Assembly (NCBI RefSeq): GCF_000350225.1
Contig: NW_005179052.1
Location: 136,321 to 200,320, forward strand
DNA from: Chondrus crispus
Taxonomy: Eukaryota; Rhodophyta; Florideophyceae; Gigartinales; Gigartinaceae
Direction of reading: 5' to 3'
Length of the DNA: 64,000 nucleotides
The translations under genes and the position numbers were made by a program. The notes beneath the pieces are model-generated. The model did no database searches. It was not told the origin of the DNA and worked only from the letters and a program-made list of their open reading frames with translations. This document shows, in pieces, positions 1 through 9,677 of this stretch; within the stretch, counting starts at the first letter, position 1, and each line of letters opens with the position of its first letter.

Positions 1-200
1 GACACGCAATGCCCCGCGGGATACTGTACGAATCACCACCGCCGCCTGTTGCGCCTAATGAAGTGACGACTTCATAGTGGTAGAACGCTGTGCAACACCT
101 CGACTCGGCTCGTTGCGCACCGACACCGCGCACAACCCCTGGGCCGACCGCAATACCGCTCAGGAAGCCTGTTGGACACCGGCCTTCTTTCCCCGCTCCG

Positions 201-542
201 CGCGTGTTGCGCGTCCGCGCCCTCGCCCTCGAAGGGCGAGGGGCGCCAAGAAGGAGACGCGTGTTGCGCGTCCGCGCCCTCGCCCTCGAAGGGGGAGGGG
301 CGCCAAGAAGGAGACGCGTGTTGCGCGTCCGCGCCCTCGCCCTCGAAGGGGGAGGGGCGCCAAGAAGGAGACGCGTGTTGCGCGTCCGCGCCCTCGCCCT
401 CGAAGGGCGAGGGGCGCCAAGAAGGAGACGCGTGTTGCGCGTCCGCGCCCTCGCCCTCGAAGGGCGAGGGGCGCCAAGAAGGAGACGCGTGTTGCGCGTC
501 CGCGCCCTCGCCCCCGAAGGGCGAGGAGCGCGAGGCATAAGA
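201..542. repeat. 57-bp tandem repeat, six copies
   Basis: Copies begin at 201, 258, 315, 372, 429 and 486, exactly 57 bp apart. The unit is GC-rich and contains the inverted pair CCCTCGCCCTCGAAGGGCGAGGG. Because 57 is a multiple of three and the unit lacks stops, long ORFs appear in several frames on both strands. Those are artefacts of the repeat and are not called as genes. The last copy is the most diverged. Confidence 0.95.
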
Positions 543-1499
543 CGGAAACCCCAACGCTGCGCCCTCGCCACCAAATGGCAAGGGGCTCCCGATCGTTCGT
601 CGCCCCTTTCTCCTCCGCGTCTGGGAGAGAAAGAGCGGGGCACTAAGGAACAAGGAAGACGAGGAGCCAAATGCGTTGAGCACTGTTTCGAAAAACGAGC
701 CGCGGTGAGCCCGCTGCGCAGGCGGAAAAGAAATGGCTCGCCGGAAGCTATACGCGGGCAGAAGAAAAGGAGGGCAACAGGCCTCTGGAGTCCAGAGACA
801 GGGAGGGGGATGAGCGAGTCCGTCCCTCGCCAGGGCAAGTCAGGTAGGAACCCCTGAGGAACAGCACCGTGCGCATACCGCTGTCGTACAGGGCGCTTGC
901 ACGCCGTGTGCAAGAGGAGGAGTTCAGCTCGCCAGTCTACGACCACAGACACGCACCGCGCTCCCCAACCCCGCGCCGCCTCGCGCTCTACGTCTCCATG
1001 CCCCTGTCGGCCCGCCCCGACGACCACGGTGAGCAACCAGTATAACGCTTCGCGGCCCGCGCAGTGCTGTCAGGGCACACGCGACGAGACGGCCAAGTAG
1101 GCCGTGCGCCGTGACGGCGGCCTCGGCTTCACGACCCACCTCCCCGTCATGCCCATCACGGGCAGGACCTGGAGAGCCCTCAAACAACCTGTCGACCCCA
1201 GCTTGGCCACGGAGGATACCAACGCGCGAAGGGTAATGGGAAGAAGAGGACCGACGCAAAGAACACGTAACCAGGAAAGCAATTTTACTGTGACCCGGCG
1301 ACGAGTCATCCCCCTTCCCCCTTTTTTCCATTGTCTGGTTGACGGAGGGGTGAAGGGTCCCGCGCGGTCAACGACCAGACCGCGCGGTCAGCCGCTCGCG
1401 TCGTTCGAGGGCACGCGGGCCCCTGACCCACGGTTGTTCGGAGGACAGTACCCCGGGTGCCGGGGCAATTGTCCGCCAAGGAGGGCATTGTGACACGAG
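543..1499. other. GC-rich stretch without a recognisable gene
   Basis: Only short overlapping ORFs on both strands, with no protein motif that I recognise. It separates the tandem repeat from the minus-strand ORF that ends at 1500. Confidence 0.5.
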
Positions 1500-3656
1500 T
1501 CATACTCTCACCGCTCGCCCAGTTTCGGGACGGGCGAGGGTCAGACCCGTACGCCCGTACGTGTCACGGATGGTAGAGGTAGCAGGGCCGTGAGGAACGC
1601 CACCAGCTGGCAGGGGCGCCGACTGAGCCAAACGCAAACGCAAGCGGTCGCGCTCGCACCGGTAGCGTTCGCGATCGTACACCGCCCGCTCGTAGGCCGC
1701 GGCTTGGCGCTCGGACCCTAGCTCCCGGTTCACCGGCTGCAGTTCCGCAGAGCGCGTTGCCAGGTCGTCACGTAGACCGCGCGCTTCATCACTCCGAGTG
1801 AGGAACCATTCAGCCAGAGTATCCACCAACCCGCCTACGGTCCAAGTTCGCCGGCTGGCAACGCCTAACGCTAGCGCTACCTTGGGGGCGACCATCAGCT
1901 CCTCGTGGGGGAGCACCAGCTCACGTATGCGGCGCCCCCGGGGCGCGCCCTGCCTCACCGCGTCGAGTGGTGGGACGGGGAGGACAGCGTCTGAAGGGAC
2001 AGGACCACCTGCGGGGTCGTGATCGGCACCCCGCGTCGGTCGAGAGGGGTACAGGGCGACACCAACGGAGTCTCCGCCCACGGCGTCGAGGTCCCGGTAG
2101 CGCTTCCGACGCCCACGCCGGTGTTCGGAACCAACCCCTCCCCTCCTTTCCCCGTTACCGACACCCGGGGGCACGGGACGGGGACGCGCGGCGAAGGCGT
2201 CCATGGTTGGTTCGTACGTCAGGAAGGAGCTACGGACGCCTGTGGTATAGTCCATCCACGAACGGTGGTTCAGAGGACTGACCTCTCCGACCCGGCCCAT
2301 GAGGCTAATGGCATGGCTGAACGTCCACGGGACGTGAGCAGAGCCGACGTCGGATGGATGCAGTGCGACGTCGGGAAGGCCCGACGCGACGCGCCCCACG
2401 AACGTGACCGTGGGGACGGGCTGCACGAACGCACGCTTGTTCATACACACCTCCGACATGAAAGCGCAGCACACGGACCAGGCCCACTCGCGCTCATAGT
2501 TGTACGCGAGCCGTGGGTGGGCTGGGTGCTGTGGATCGGCGCACGCGATGCCAAAATGTTTCAGAATGGGAGGCAGCAATGGGTGTACCCCCAACGACGG
2601 AAAGCTCTCCTGCACGACCAAGGGGAGAGCGGGAAAATCACCAACCGACAACCCGGACGCGAAGGCGGCAGATGGGACGACACGACCGTCCGCCTCGTTT
2701 TCTCCCCTGTAGGCGGACCAGTCGTGGTGAGCGAAACCCACGGCGTATAGCCGCATCAAGGAACACGAGGACTTCTGTAGAGCCACGAGGGGCTTGGTGA
2801 AGGCGTAGGGGCGGGGCGAGACGTACAGCCCCGCCACCTCTGACAGCACGAAGCGTCGGGGGTCTACCTGCACCGACCCAGCCAGGAGCGCCCCCGTACG
2901 ATCAACGTAGATGACCTCCGCCACGCTGTACGCGAATGTACGGTCGCCCGGCAGCTCGTCCAGGAGCTGGTAGCCGACCCCGCCGCCTTCGGCCATTAAG
3001 CGGTGAAGGGCCGAAGACGCTTCTTCGAGGCCGCCCGTCTCGTACACCTTAAACACGCGGGCGAGATCGGGTCGAAGCCACCCGCACGATATCAACTCCG
3101 CCACGGTGATCCCGGAACGGCCCCGGCGTGACCAAGGGTACTGCAGCTCGTCGACAGAGAGCAGTGGGACATCGGAAGACGGAACCCCGAACCACTGCGT
3201 GGCTGAGGCCACCTCCCCCTCCCGACCGGAGGAAGAGGGGTGAGGTACGGAGGTACGACGGCCGAAGGATGCACCGTCGGGAACACGAGCCGCCCCCACC
3301 GCCGCGGGGGCGGCAGAGCTGCGCGCGACGCCCGGATGCGCAACGGGAAGGACGACGGCCGCTGGGGTCGGTTGGGCAGCCGGACGGAACGCGATGACCG
3401 GTTTGGGTGGCCCCACGGGAGGAGCCACCAGCTCCACGGAGACGGTCGTGGAGCGGGAACGGGACTTCTGGAAAGCCGGAGGAGCCGGCGGGGTCGGACG
3501 GGTCAGAGCGATGTTCTCCCCTTGCGATCCAGGGGACGCGCTCGATGACCCGACCCCGCGCGGCAAAGGAATCGCGACGACGGACGCTCCCGCCGCCACG
3601 GGGTTGCCACCGCCAGCGGGCGGCGGCGGAGGAGGAAGAGAGGTCGAGTCGGCCAT
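1500..3656 (-). CDS. Long ORF of unknown function (718 aa), possibly the antisense ORF of a Ty3-type element
   Basis: An uninterrupted 718-codon frame opens with ATG at 3654-3656. The N-terminal ~150 residues are low-complexity Pro/Ala/Ser, beginning with a run of eight prolines. Residues ~160-490 look globular. A basic, disordered stretch follows, and the C-terminal ~100 residues are Arg/Glu-rich and likely coiled coil. I recognise no catalytic family. Within the globular part, the segment LPPILKHFGIACADP and the following Trp-rich stretch resemble by eye IPPCLVYFGLSLNDS and what follows it in the antisense ORF at 15661-17232. Like that ORF, it lies upstream of a polypurine tract (5716) and on the opposite strand. 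I infer it may be the accessory antisense ORF of a Ty3 element whose pol lies left of the window. A host gene is also possible. Confidence 0.5.
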   Translation of the reverse strand: MADSTSLPPPPPPAGGGNPVAAGASVVAIPLPRGVGSSSASPGSQGENIALTRPTPPAPPAFQKSRSRSTTVSVELVAPPVGPPKPVIAFRPAAQPTPAAVVLPVAHPGVARSSAAPAAVGAARVPDGASFGRRTSVPHPSSSGREGEVASATQWFGVPSSDVPLLSVDELQYPWSRRGRSGITVAELISCGWLRPDLARVFKVYETGGLEEASSALHRLMAEGGGVGYQLLDELPGDRTFAYSVAEVIYVDRTGALLAGSVQVDPRRFVLSEVAGLYVSPRPYAFTKPLVALQKSSCSLMRLYAVGFAHHDWSAYRGENEADGRVVPSAAFASGLSVGDFPALPLVVQESFPSLGVHPLLPPILKHFGIACADPQHPAHPRLAYNYEREWAWSVCCAFMSEVCMNKRAFVQPVPTVTFVGRVASGLPDVALHPSDVGSAHVPWTFSHAISLMGRVGEVSPLNHRSWMDYTTGVRSSFLTYEPTMDAFAARPRPVPPGVGNGERRGGVGSEHRRGRRKRYRDLDAVGGDSVGVALYPSRPTRGADHDPAGGPVPSDAVLPVPPLDAVRQGAPRGRRIRELVLPHEELMVAPKVALALGVASRRTWTVGGLVDTLAEWFLTRSDEARGLRDDLATRSAELQPVNRELGSERQAAAYERAVYDRERYRCERDRLRLRLAQSAPLPAGGVPHGPATSTIRDTYGRTGLTLARPETGRAVRV

Positions 3657-5715
3657 AATAGGACGGCCGATGGCACGGAGCAGAGATGATCGGTCGGGAC
3701 TGTCGGGGAAGGACTGGGACAGCGCAAAGTGGAACCGGAGTTTGTCTACCGTCGGCGGTGCTGGTGAGGGTTCAGGGAGCGAAGGACGAGAGCTCTACAA
3801 GCCACCTCAGGAAACGGCGGAACACGCGCCCGACGTGCGCCAACCGTCATTCTGCAGCATACCCTACAACGTACGCACAGTGCGCTCGCCCGGTGTAAGA
3901 ACCGCCACGTATGCCGCCCCGCCGACGAGGGTCGAGTGCGAAACGCCACCACGCCGGCACGTGGCCCGCATGGTACCCCGAGCCGTGCTCCATCCCAAGA
4001 GGCCCGCCGCAAACCGACCCCCTCCTACTTCGAGCACGCGCGCCGCCGTCGACGGCAGGGATCGCGTGCCGCCTCCGCAGCAATGGCGTGCCTCCACGAA
4101 GGGGGGAAGAATGAGACCTCGCACCGCAAGCGGAAAATCACGGCTCCCGAGACCGACGCGCGGCGCGAACGCGGGAAAGGAGCGACGAAAAGAAGGTGTC
4201 GAAACCCGGCGTACGCGAGCAACCCCGGGCAGCGACACGGAAAGCGTGCACGACGGACAAGAAGGACCTCGGGCAATCACGTCGTACCCCCTAGGCCCAC
4301 CCCATCGGATGGGGTGGGACGATCAGAGAATAGCCAACAATAACACGCGCATAGCCCGCCACCGCCGCCTCGATCGCCCTCGCAGCACGGCGTGCTCTCG
4401 CGCCGCCCCTCTCTGCGTGCGCGCGGGCGCGCAACGCAGCTACCGCCGCTGTTGTTGCCTCACGCAGGCGCGCACACGCGCATCGCCAGCTAATGCCACA
4501 TGACTGCTGCTTCCCCCATGCAGGCGTGCTCACGCGGAGCGACCGCCGTCCATGTACGCCGCGCGCCCGTCTAGTCTAGGGGGCACATGGACGAGAAGCT
4601 GATGCGAGGGATCGCCAATCCGCGGAGGAGAGCATTTTACTACGGGGAGGGTACAATACCTGAGCACCTGAGGGGCTTTTCTCCTTGGAATATAACGCTC
4701 CCATTGGGGATCACGCCAATCGCGCTATTGACGAGGACATCGGACCCCCGCTACATCTGGCGGACAAGGTCGCCTCTACGACTGATACCCAGGAAACCCC
4801 TGCCCTCACGGAATTCGGTTTAGAATAACAGTGCGATGCACTGATGATTCGCGCAGAGAAGTTTCGGGCCAGTAGGGAGAAAGTAGAGATGCTATGCTGC
4901 GCGAACAGGGGTCCAACTACCGAGGTCTGGGCACCAGACGAAAACGGTTCGCCAACCTCCTTCCGCGATTAGTTTCAGGGTCACCGAGCCGCACGGCACC
5001 TGGAGTTGGCCCTGAAGTACGAGATGGGGGTTGAGGGGAGACAGAAGAGAAAGGGGGATGCTCCCGCCTTGAGGAGCCAATTGGTGAAGAAAAGAAGGAA
5101 ACCGGTCGATCACCACCGACACGTAGGAGGAATACAGAAGAGGAATTTAAGCGTCGCCATCAACGTGTACCATGACCTCTACACGGGCGATTTTTCGGGG
5201 CTGAAGAGAGACACTGTGGGGCAAAGGGGGTGAGACGGCGCGTATGACGGATTGGGAAGGGGAAGGACGGACAAAGGGGACGGAGGAGTGACGACGACGC
5301 CACCGGGACAAAAGCAGAAAGACGGAGAGGAGAGGTTTCTCGATAAGGCTGAGATGGGTGAGGTCGATGGAGCGGATGTGCCTCCAATACAGGACTGGGA
5401 GGCCCGCACAGAGGCGTTGCTATGGTCAAGAAAAGAAACATCGGATGAGGGTGACCTACCGCCCGGAACGCCCTCGACGGATGCATCGAGATGCCCGCGT
5501 GAGAATGAAGGCCGCAGAGTCTGAGGTCGCCGAGATTCGGCGTTTGGAGGTCGTCAACGAAAGAAGCGCGTGGGCGAGGACAGAAAGGAAACGGAAAGGA
5601 GGCACGCGATACCGGAGACCGGTGTTACGGAGGGACGAAGGAGCCTACGTCCCTGGAAGGGGGGGCACAATACGGTCGGCTCTACAAGCACATGTGGACG
5701 CGGACGTCCACACTT
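3657..5715. other. No supported gene
   Basis: GC-rich at first, then purine-rich from about 5000 to 5720. Only short ORFs are present, and none has recognisable domains. A short shared phrase, CCCTCACGGAATT, occurs near 4804 and again near 5743. This could be internal or 3' untranslated sequence of the same putative retroelement as the 1500-3656 ORF. Confidence 0.4.
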
Positions 5716-5725
5716 GAGGGGGGGG
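5716..5725 (+). other. Candidate polypurine tract
   Basis: A pure purine run (GAG followed by a G tract) ends three bases before a TGTGG that could be the start of an LTR. The placement matches the polypurine tract of the complete Ty3 element at 17640-17650. Confidence 0.35.
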
Positions 5726-5728
5726 CCA

Positions 5729-6440
5729 TGTGGCATATCCCCCTCACGGAATTAGATTTAGATTAGATTTGCAGTTGTAGAGCCCGAGCTCTACAGTACC
5801 TCAGCCCGCGCGCACACGTGTACCCCAGTCCCGACGGCTGACAGTATTACAGTGCAGGCCGACCTGCACTACGGTAGCCCACTACAGCACACCGGTACTG
5901 GTACATCGGTACTGTAGTGTTATGATAGATAATTGTGTACATTAAATATGAGCGGACCGCCGGCGGTGGAGGGGGGACAAGCACGGACTTGTCAAGGATC
6001 CTCCACCTTGGTCCGCCCGCTTACTTTTAGGTACTTCCGTCCGTTTTACCTAGAAGTAGCACCGCGCGCGGGTTGAGGACGCGCATAGCACGCCCACGAG
6101 CCGGCTCCACCTCCGCCCGTCGGTACTGGATCGTCACCCAGTATCGCTCCGGGGCGTCGAGGCGTAGAACCGCTCGCGCGTGCGCGCGTCCTCCCCGATC
6201 CCGCTCTACCACCGCTACCTCGAGCCCGTGCTCGGTACCGTGGGTGGGCCGTGCTTCTGTCTTCCCGCCGATCAGGGTCTTTTCGAACTGTCAGTACTCA
6301 CCCCCCTCGTCGTTGGGGGTGATTATACTACAGTGTTTTGATCACCTCCAGGAGGTTCGTGGGCCTCGTAGTATAGACTGAACCATCCTTGTGCATGCGC
6401 CATCCTCTCCCATTTAGGAACCCGTCTGTTTGAGAAAAGG
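5729..6440 (+). repeat. Candidate LTR (3' or solo), boundaries uncertain
   Basis: The segment begins TGTGG right after the purine run. It contains an AT-rich block with TTAGATT motifs and a near-palindrome at 5776-5795 (TGTAGAGC, four bases, GCTCTACA). A strong hairpin around 5950-6025 pairs GGACCGCCGGCGGTGGAGG with CCTCCACCTTGGTCC. Such layouts occur in LTR R/U5 regions. No second copy is present in the window, so this is an inference. The stretch from 6441 to the Ty3 insertion at 6735 holds only one short unrecognised ORF. Confidence 0.25.
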
Positions 6441-6735
6441 CTTTATCACATGGCGTCTCCAGCGCGAATAGCTCTCCGGTTGACTCGAAGTCAATCTTAC
6501 GGTACACTGGAAAGGAGGGGACTGCGCACCTCCGTTAACCCCTCATGGATGCCTTCTTCAACCGATACCGCGCGTGTCGAAAATCTAAGCCTGGTGATGA
6601 CGAGGTTAGCGACGCGTGGTCCGTCATACTTGCTTAATGTTGATCCGAGCTTGGTACCACCGAGCGCGTGTCGTCAAGCAATTCAACGCGACGTCTCTGG
6701 ATGGGTTTCCGTGCTTTTGACGAAGTCCTCCCTTC

Positions 6736-7384
6736 TGTAGTGCACTGTACTCGGTGCCGGGACAGCTGTCTTAATCTCGCCGAAAATCGCGCTCGCCGCC
6801 GCCACGTGTACCACGGGTACACGTGGACTCCCCTGCCGCTCTACCGGACCTCCCCGTGGACACGTGTAATCCCTCCGCAACCCAGAGGGCCTATGGGGGC
6901 TGTACTTGGTCCCCTCGGGGTTACACCCGTTGTTTCCTAGTTATTCTAATTTACAGTGTAATTTAGCTTCGCCATTACGGCGACGGGGGACTATATAGTC
7001 AACCCGATACTCAAAGTAAAGAGGCACGAAGCCTCGGGTCTCTTACCTTGGTTTCTGGATTCCAGGTTGTAGCCTCGACTCGGTACTGGTTCGCCCATAC
7101 CGACCGAGCCATCTACACCCCTGGAATCCCAACTGCCTTCCCCGCGCGCGTCGATCACCCCGCCCGAGACCTACGTCAACTACTGTGCTCTCCGTCCTGC
7201 TAGCTCTGTTGTTCTCTTAATTCCTCCCCCTTTTATTGCTGACTACCTTGCTACTTCTCTACCGCGCAAGCCGCGCCCGGATCCCGGTTCCGGTCATCCA
7301 CCGGGTGGTCTCCCGAATTTCCTTACGCGTCCGAACGCGCGTCGCTCTGCCTACAGCCGCCACACGTGGCTGTAGTGCACGACA
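6736..7384 (+). repeat. 5' LTR of the Ty3 element
   Basis: 649 bp, TG...CA ends, near-identical to 17653-18301. A TATA-like CTATATAG lies at 6991-6998. It is followed by a small hairpin (GAGGC...GCCTC near 7020-7036), consistent with a U3 promoter and an R-region stem. The LTR ends in a hairpin built from GCCACACGTGGC. A polypyrimidine stretch follows in the U5 part. Confidence 0.95.
6991..6998 (+). promoter_or_regulatory. TATA-like element in the LTR
   Basis: CTATATAG sits 256 bp into the LTR, downstream of an AT-rich block, and is conserved in the 3' LTR at about 17908. It is a plausible core promoter for the genomic transcript. The second Ty3 LTR carries a similar GATATATACC on its own strand near 28770. 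Confidence 0.5.
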
Positions 7385-7387
7385 TTT

Positions 7388-7404
7388 TGGTCTCCCGACC
7401 TAGA
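7388..7404 (+). other. Primer-binding site
   Basis: TGGTCTCCCGACCTAGA begins three bases after the 5' LTR, so it would pair with a tRNA 3' end terminating in CCA. The identical sequence occurs on the minus strand next to the LTR of the second Ty3 element (28012-28028). This supports both calls and shows that the two elements use the same primer tRNA. I cannot name that tRNA. Confidence 0.8.
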
Positions 7405-7519
7405 ATCAGTCGATACTCTCGTGCATTCGAGTGTCCTCTTTCTTCCCTGACCTACTTCCCCTTTATATCTCTCCTACCTACGCTTTTCCCTCACGCACCG
7501 ATCGTTAGGTGTATTCGCC

Positions 7520-8074
7520 ATGGTGACCGGCTCCGAGTCGTCCCATGACACTCGTCCGAGAGACGTCCCAGCGCCCGTCGCGGTGTGGATCACGCGGAAC
7601 CGCCGCGAAGGACTCTGTGAAGCTGAGAGGTTCTCTCTCAACTTAATCGAGGAGAAACTCAACTCGCACACCGCCAAGATACGCGAGATGTTGGACAGCC
7701 TTGTTGCTGGTAAGATCGCCGCTCAGGCGGAGGTACAGTCCCAACAGGGACGTGATCGCCTCGCCGCACTAGAAGGCGTTCTAACACGAGCATGGCAGAA
7801 GGACATCGGGTCCACCGTCGACAAGACGCTCCTTCCTCTACGGGAGGAAGTGGGTCGCCTGACGCAGGAAGTCAACGCTCTCCGTTGGCGTAACCTCGCC
7901 CTGGAATCGGCGCAAACACGATCCGTCCCAGCTAGGCAAGACGAGTCGACCGCGCCGAAGCCAAGACCTAACCCGCAGTTACATGCGTCACAACCGTTGG
8001 ACGAAATCTACTGTTCGCCGACGTCACGAAATCGGCTCTCACGGCCGCCGGGATCCCGTTCCCGGATCCCCTGA
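7520..8074 (+). CDS. Ty3 element: leading coiled-coil ORF (Gag N-terminal part)
   Basis: 184 codons from an ATG at 7520. Residues ~40-140 are rich in Leu/Glu/Ala/Arg heptads and predict a coiled coil. The tail is Pro/Arg/Ser-rich. It ends with TGA two bases before the ATG of the main gag ORF, in another frame. The second Ty3 element has the same arrangement: a coiled-coil ORF followed by gag in another frame at 27540. I infer this is the multimerisation part of Gag, made as a separate protein or joined by frameshifting or reinitiation. Confidence 0.7.
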   Translation: MVTGSESSHDTRPRDVPAPVAVWITRNRREGLCEAERFSLNLIEEKLNSHTAKIREMLDSLVAGKIAAQAEVQSQQGRDRLAALEGVLTRAWQKDIGSTVDKTLLPLREEVGRLTQEVNALRWRNLALESAQTRSVPARQDESTAPKPRPNPQLHASQPLDEIYCSPTSRNRLSRPPGSRSRIP

Positions 8075-8076
8075 CG

Positions 8077-9597
8077 ATGGAGGGACACCGAGATCCTACC
8101 CCGGACCTAGCGGCCGCCCGAGGCCCGTCACCAAGATCGTCTCGCGACAAGGAGGTCAAGACCGAAGGCCACCGTCACAAGTCCGGCCACGGAAGCCGAC
8201 CTGAACCGGGGGATTTCTCCGGTTACTCGGGGGGATCCCCGCCCTCAGCTTCAGAATCCGACTCCGATTCGGACTCCGAAACCGAGGCATTCACGGTACC
8301 ACAACCGACCTTCGGCCCTAAGGCGAAGGGTGTCACGGTGTGGAAACCGACCAACCACCGCTTCCGCGGCGCGTGTAATTATCGAGCTTACCGTCTCGTG
8401 AATACCGACCCCACCGTCGATGCAAAGGTGTACGCCACGACGCGTAAGCGCGTGCAATATCTCCTCGTCGTAATGGGAGAGTACAAGTTTAACGGGTCCG
8501 ACCCGATCAAAGTCATCAGCTTTTTGGCTAGATGTAAGGAGAATTTCGACAACGCAGAAATGTCGGAGGCAATGGCTCTAATGGCCTTGCCGCATCTTCT
8601 CAACCCGCCGGCGAAGGAGGCGTACGAATCCCATCGAGGATATTTCCGACGCAATCAAGGGATTGCGTCGTGGCCAGCAGCAGTGAACTGGTTGCCTCGT
8701 ACGTATGCTACGAATATTCAGATCGAGCAAGCGCTCTCTGTGGTCCGGGATTTACGCCAAAAACCCGGCGAAGTGGAGACCGAGTATGCGACTCGTATGT
8801 TAACCGCCCTCGCGCGGTGTGGGGACATCCATTCCCCCTATGAACGCACTACCTTGTTCATAGAGGGCTTCCTTCCGGCGATCAAGCAGTTGGTGCTCCA
8901 AGCAAGGGAGAATCGCCCCCGATCCTCATTCGAAGACACGGTGGCCGAAGCCCGCGCTCAAGGGGCGGCCTACCGCGCTCAGACGGCTGGCGGAAGAAGA
9001 CGCGTCGACTTCGCAAGACCCGCCGCCAAGCAAGTGTTGGCGATGGCAGACAGTATGCCCTCATCGACAACCGCGGGTCTGACCCCGAGCTATCATACCG
9101 GCCTGGACGCCGAGAACTTCCTCGCCAATGACGAGCCATTCGCCGCCGCAGCTGGGTCACCCTCAATTCCCACCGAGGGATCCTCATTGAACGACAAGGA
9201 TTCGTTATTCTACGGAGAGCGGCGGCCGACCTACAAGGACCCGCCCCGGCTTCCGAGACCCCGCGAGAAGTCTCCCGGTTGGGCCGGTCGAGAGGGAACC
9301 CGGGACATGAAGACACCTTCCCCGCAAATCATCTGCTACACCTGCTACAAAGTCGGGGATCATATTAACCCCGACTGTAGCATGAAGGTGCGCGATGTGT
9401 CGCTCGTCCCTCATAATTTTGAGAAGCTCACGGCGGCACAGAAGGCCCGTGTTCCGGCAGACGCGTACTTGCGCGCTGTAGCCCTCCTCAGTTTCGAGGC
9501 GAATCGGCTGATCGCACCCGTCTTGCCGTCGAAGTCTCCCTCCGCTTCGGAGAAGTCAAGCCCCCCGAGCGGCAAGACCGCACCTCCAAAAAACTAG
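8077..9597 (+). CDS. Ty3 element: Gag, capsid and zinc-knuckle part
   Basis: 506 codons from ATG 8077. An acidic Ser/Asp run near residues 50-70 is followed by a helical capsid-like region (~residues 125-300) that includes the stretch FIEGFLPAIKQLV, typical of retrotransposon Gag. Near residue 430 a zinc knuckle reads CYTCYKVGDHINPDC. Its Cys-His spacing is five instead of the usual four residues. The C-terminus is Ser/Pro/Lys-rich. It ends with TAG before pol, which lies in a different frame. Expected role: assembly of the virus-like particle and packaging of element RNA. Confidence 0.85.
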   Translation: MEGHRDPTPDLAAARGPSPRSSRDKEVKTEGHRHKSGHGSRPEPGDFSGYSGGSPPSASESDSDSDSETEAFTVPQPTFGPKAKGVTVWKPTNHRFRGACNYRAYRLVNTDPTVDAKVYATTRKRVQYLLVVMGEYKFNGSDPIKVISFLARCKENFDNAEMSEAMALMALPHLLNPPAKEAYESHRGYFRRNQGIASWPAAVNWLPRTYATNIQIEQALSVVRDLRQKPGEVETEYATRMLTALARCGDIHSPYERTTLFIEGFLPAIKQLVLQARENRPRSSFEDTVAEARAQGAAYRAQTAGGRRRVDFARPAAKQVLAMADSMPSSTTAGLTPSYHTGLDAENFLANDEPFAAAAGSPSIPTEGSSLNDKDSLFYGERRPTYKDPPRLPRPREKSPGWAGREGTRDMKTPSPQIICYTCYKVGDHINPDCSMKVRDVSLVPHNFEKLTAAQKARVPADAYLRAVALLSFEANRLIAPVLPSKSPSASEKSSPPSGKTAPPKN

Positions 9598-9677
9598 GAG
9601 ACCCACAGCTGAAAATCGCTGACATTCCATCGCGGGACACCGCGTCACCTCCGCCCCCGAAATCGGCGATCCGCGTC

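Noticed and set aside
72..857. Several long overlapping ORFs on both strands at the left edge
   Set aside because: They are produced by the 57-bp repeat, whose length keeps every frame open. The peptides are simple repeats.
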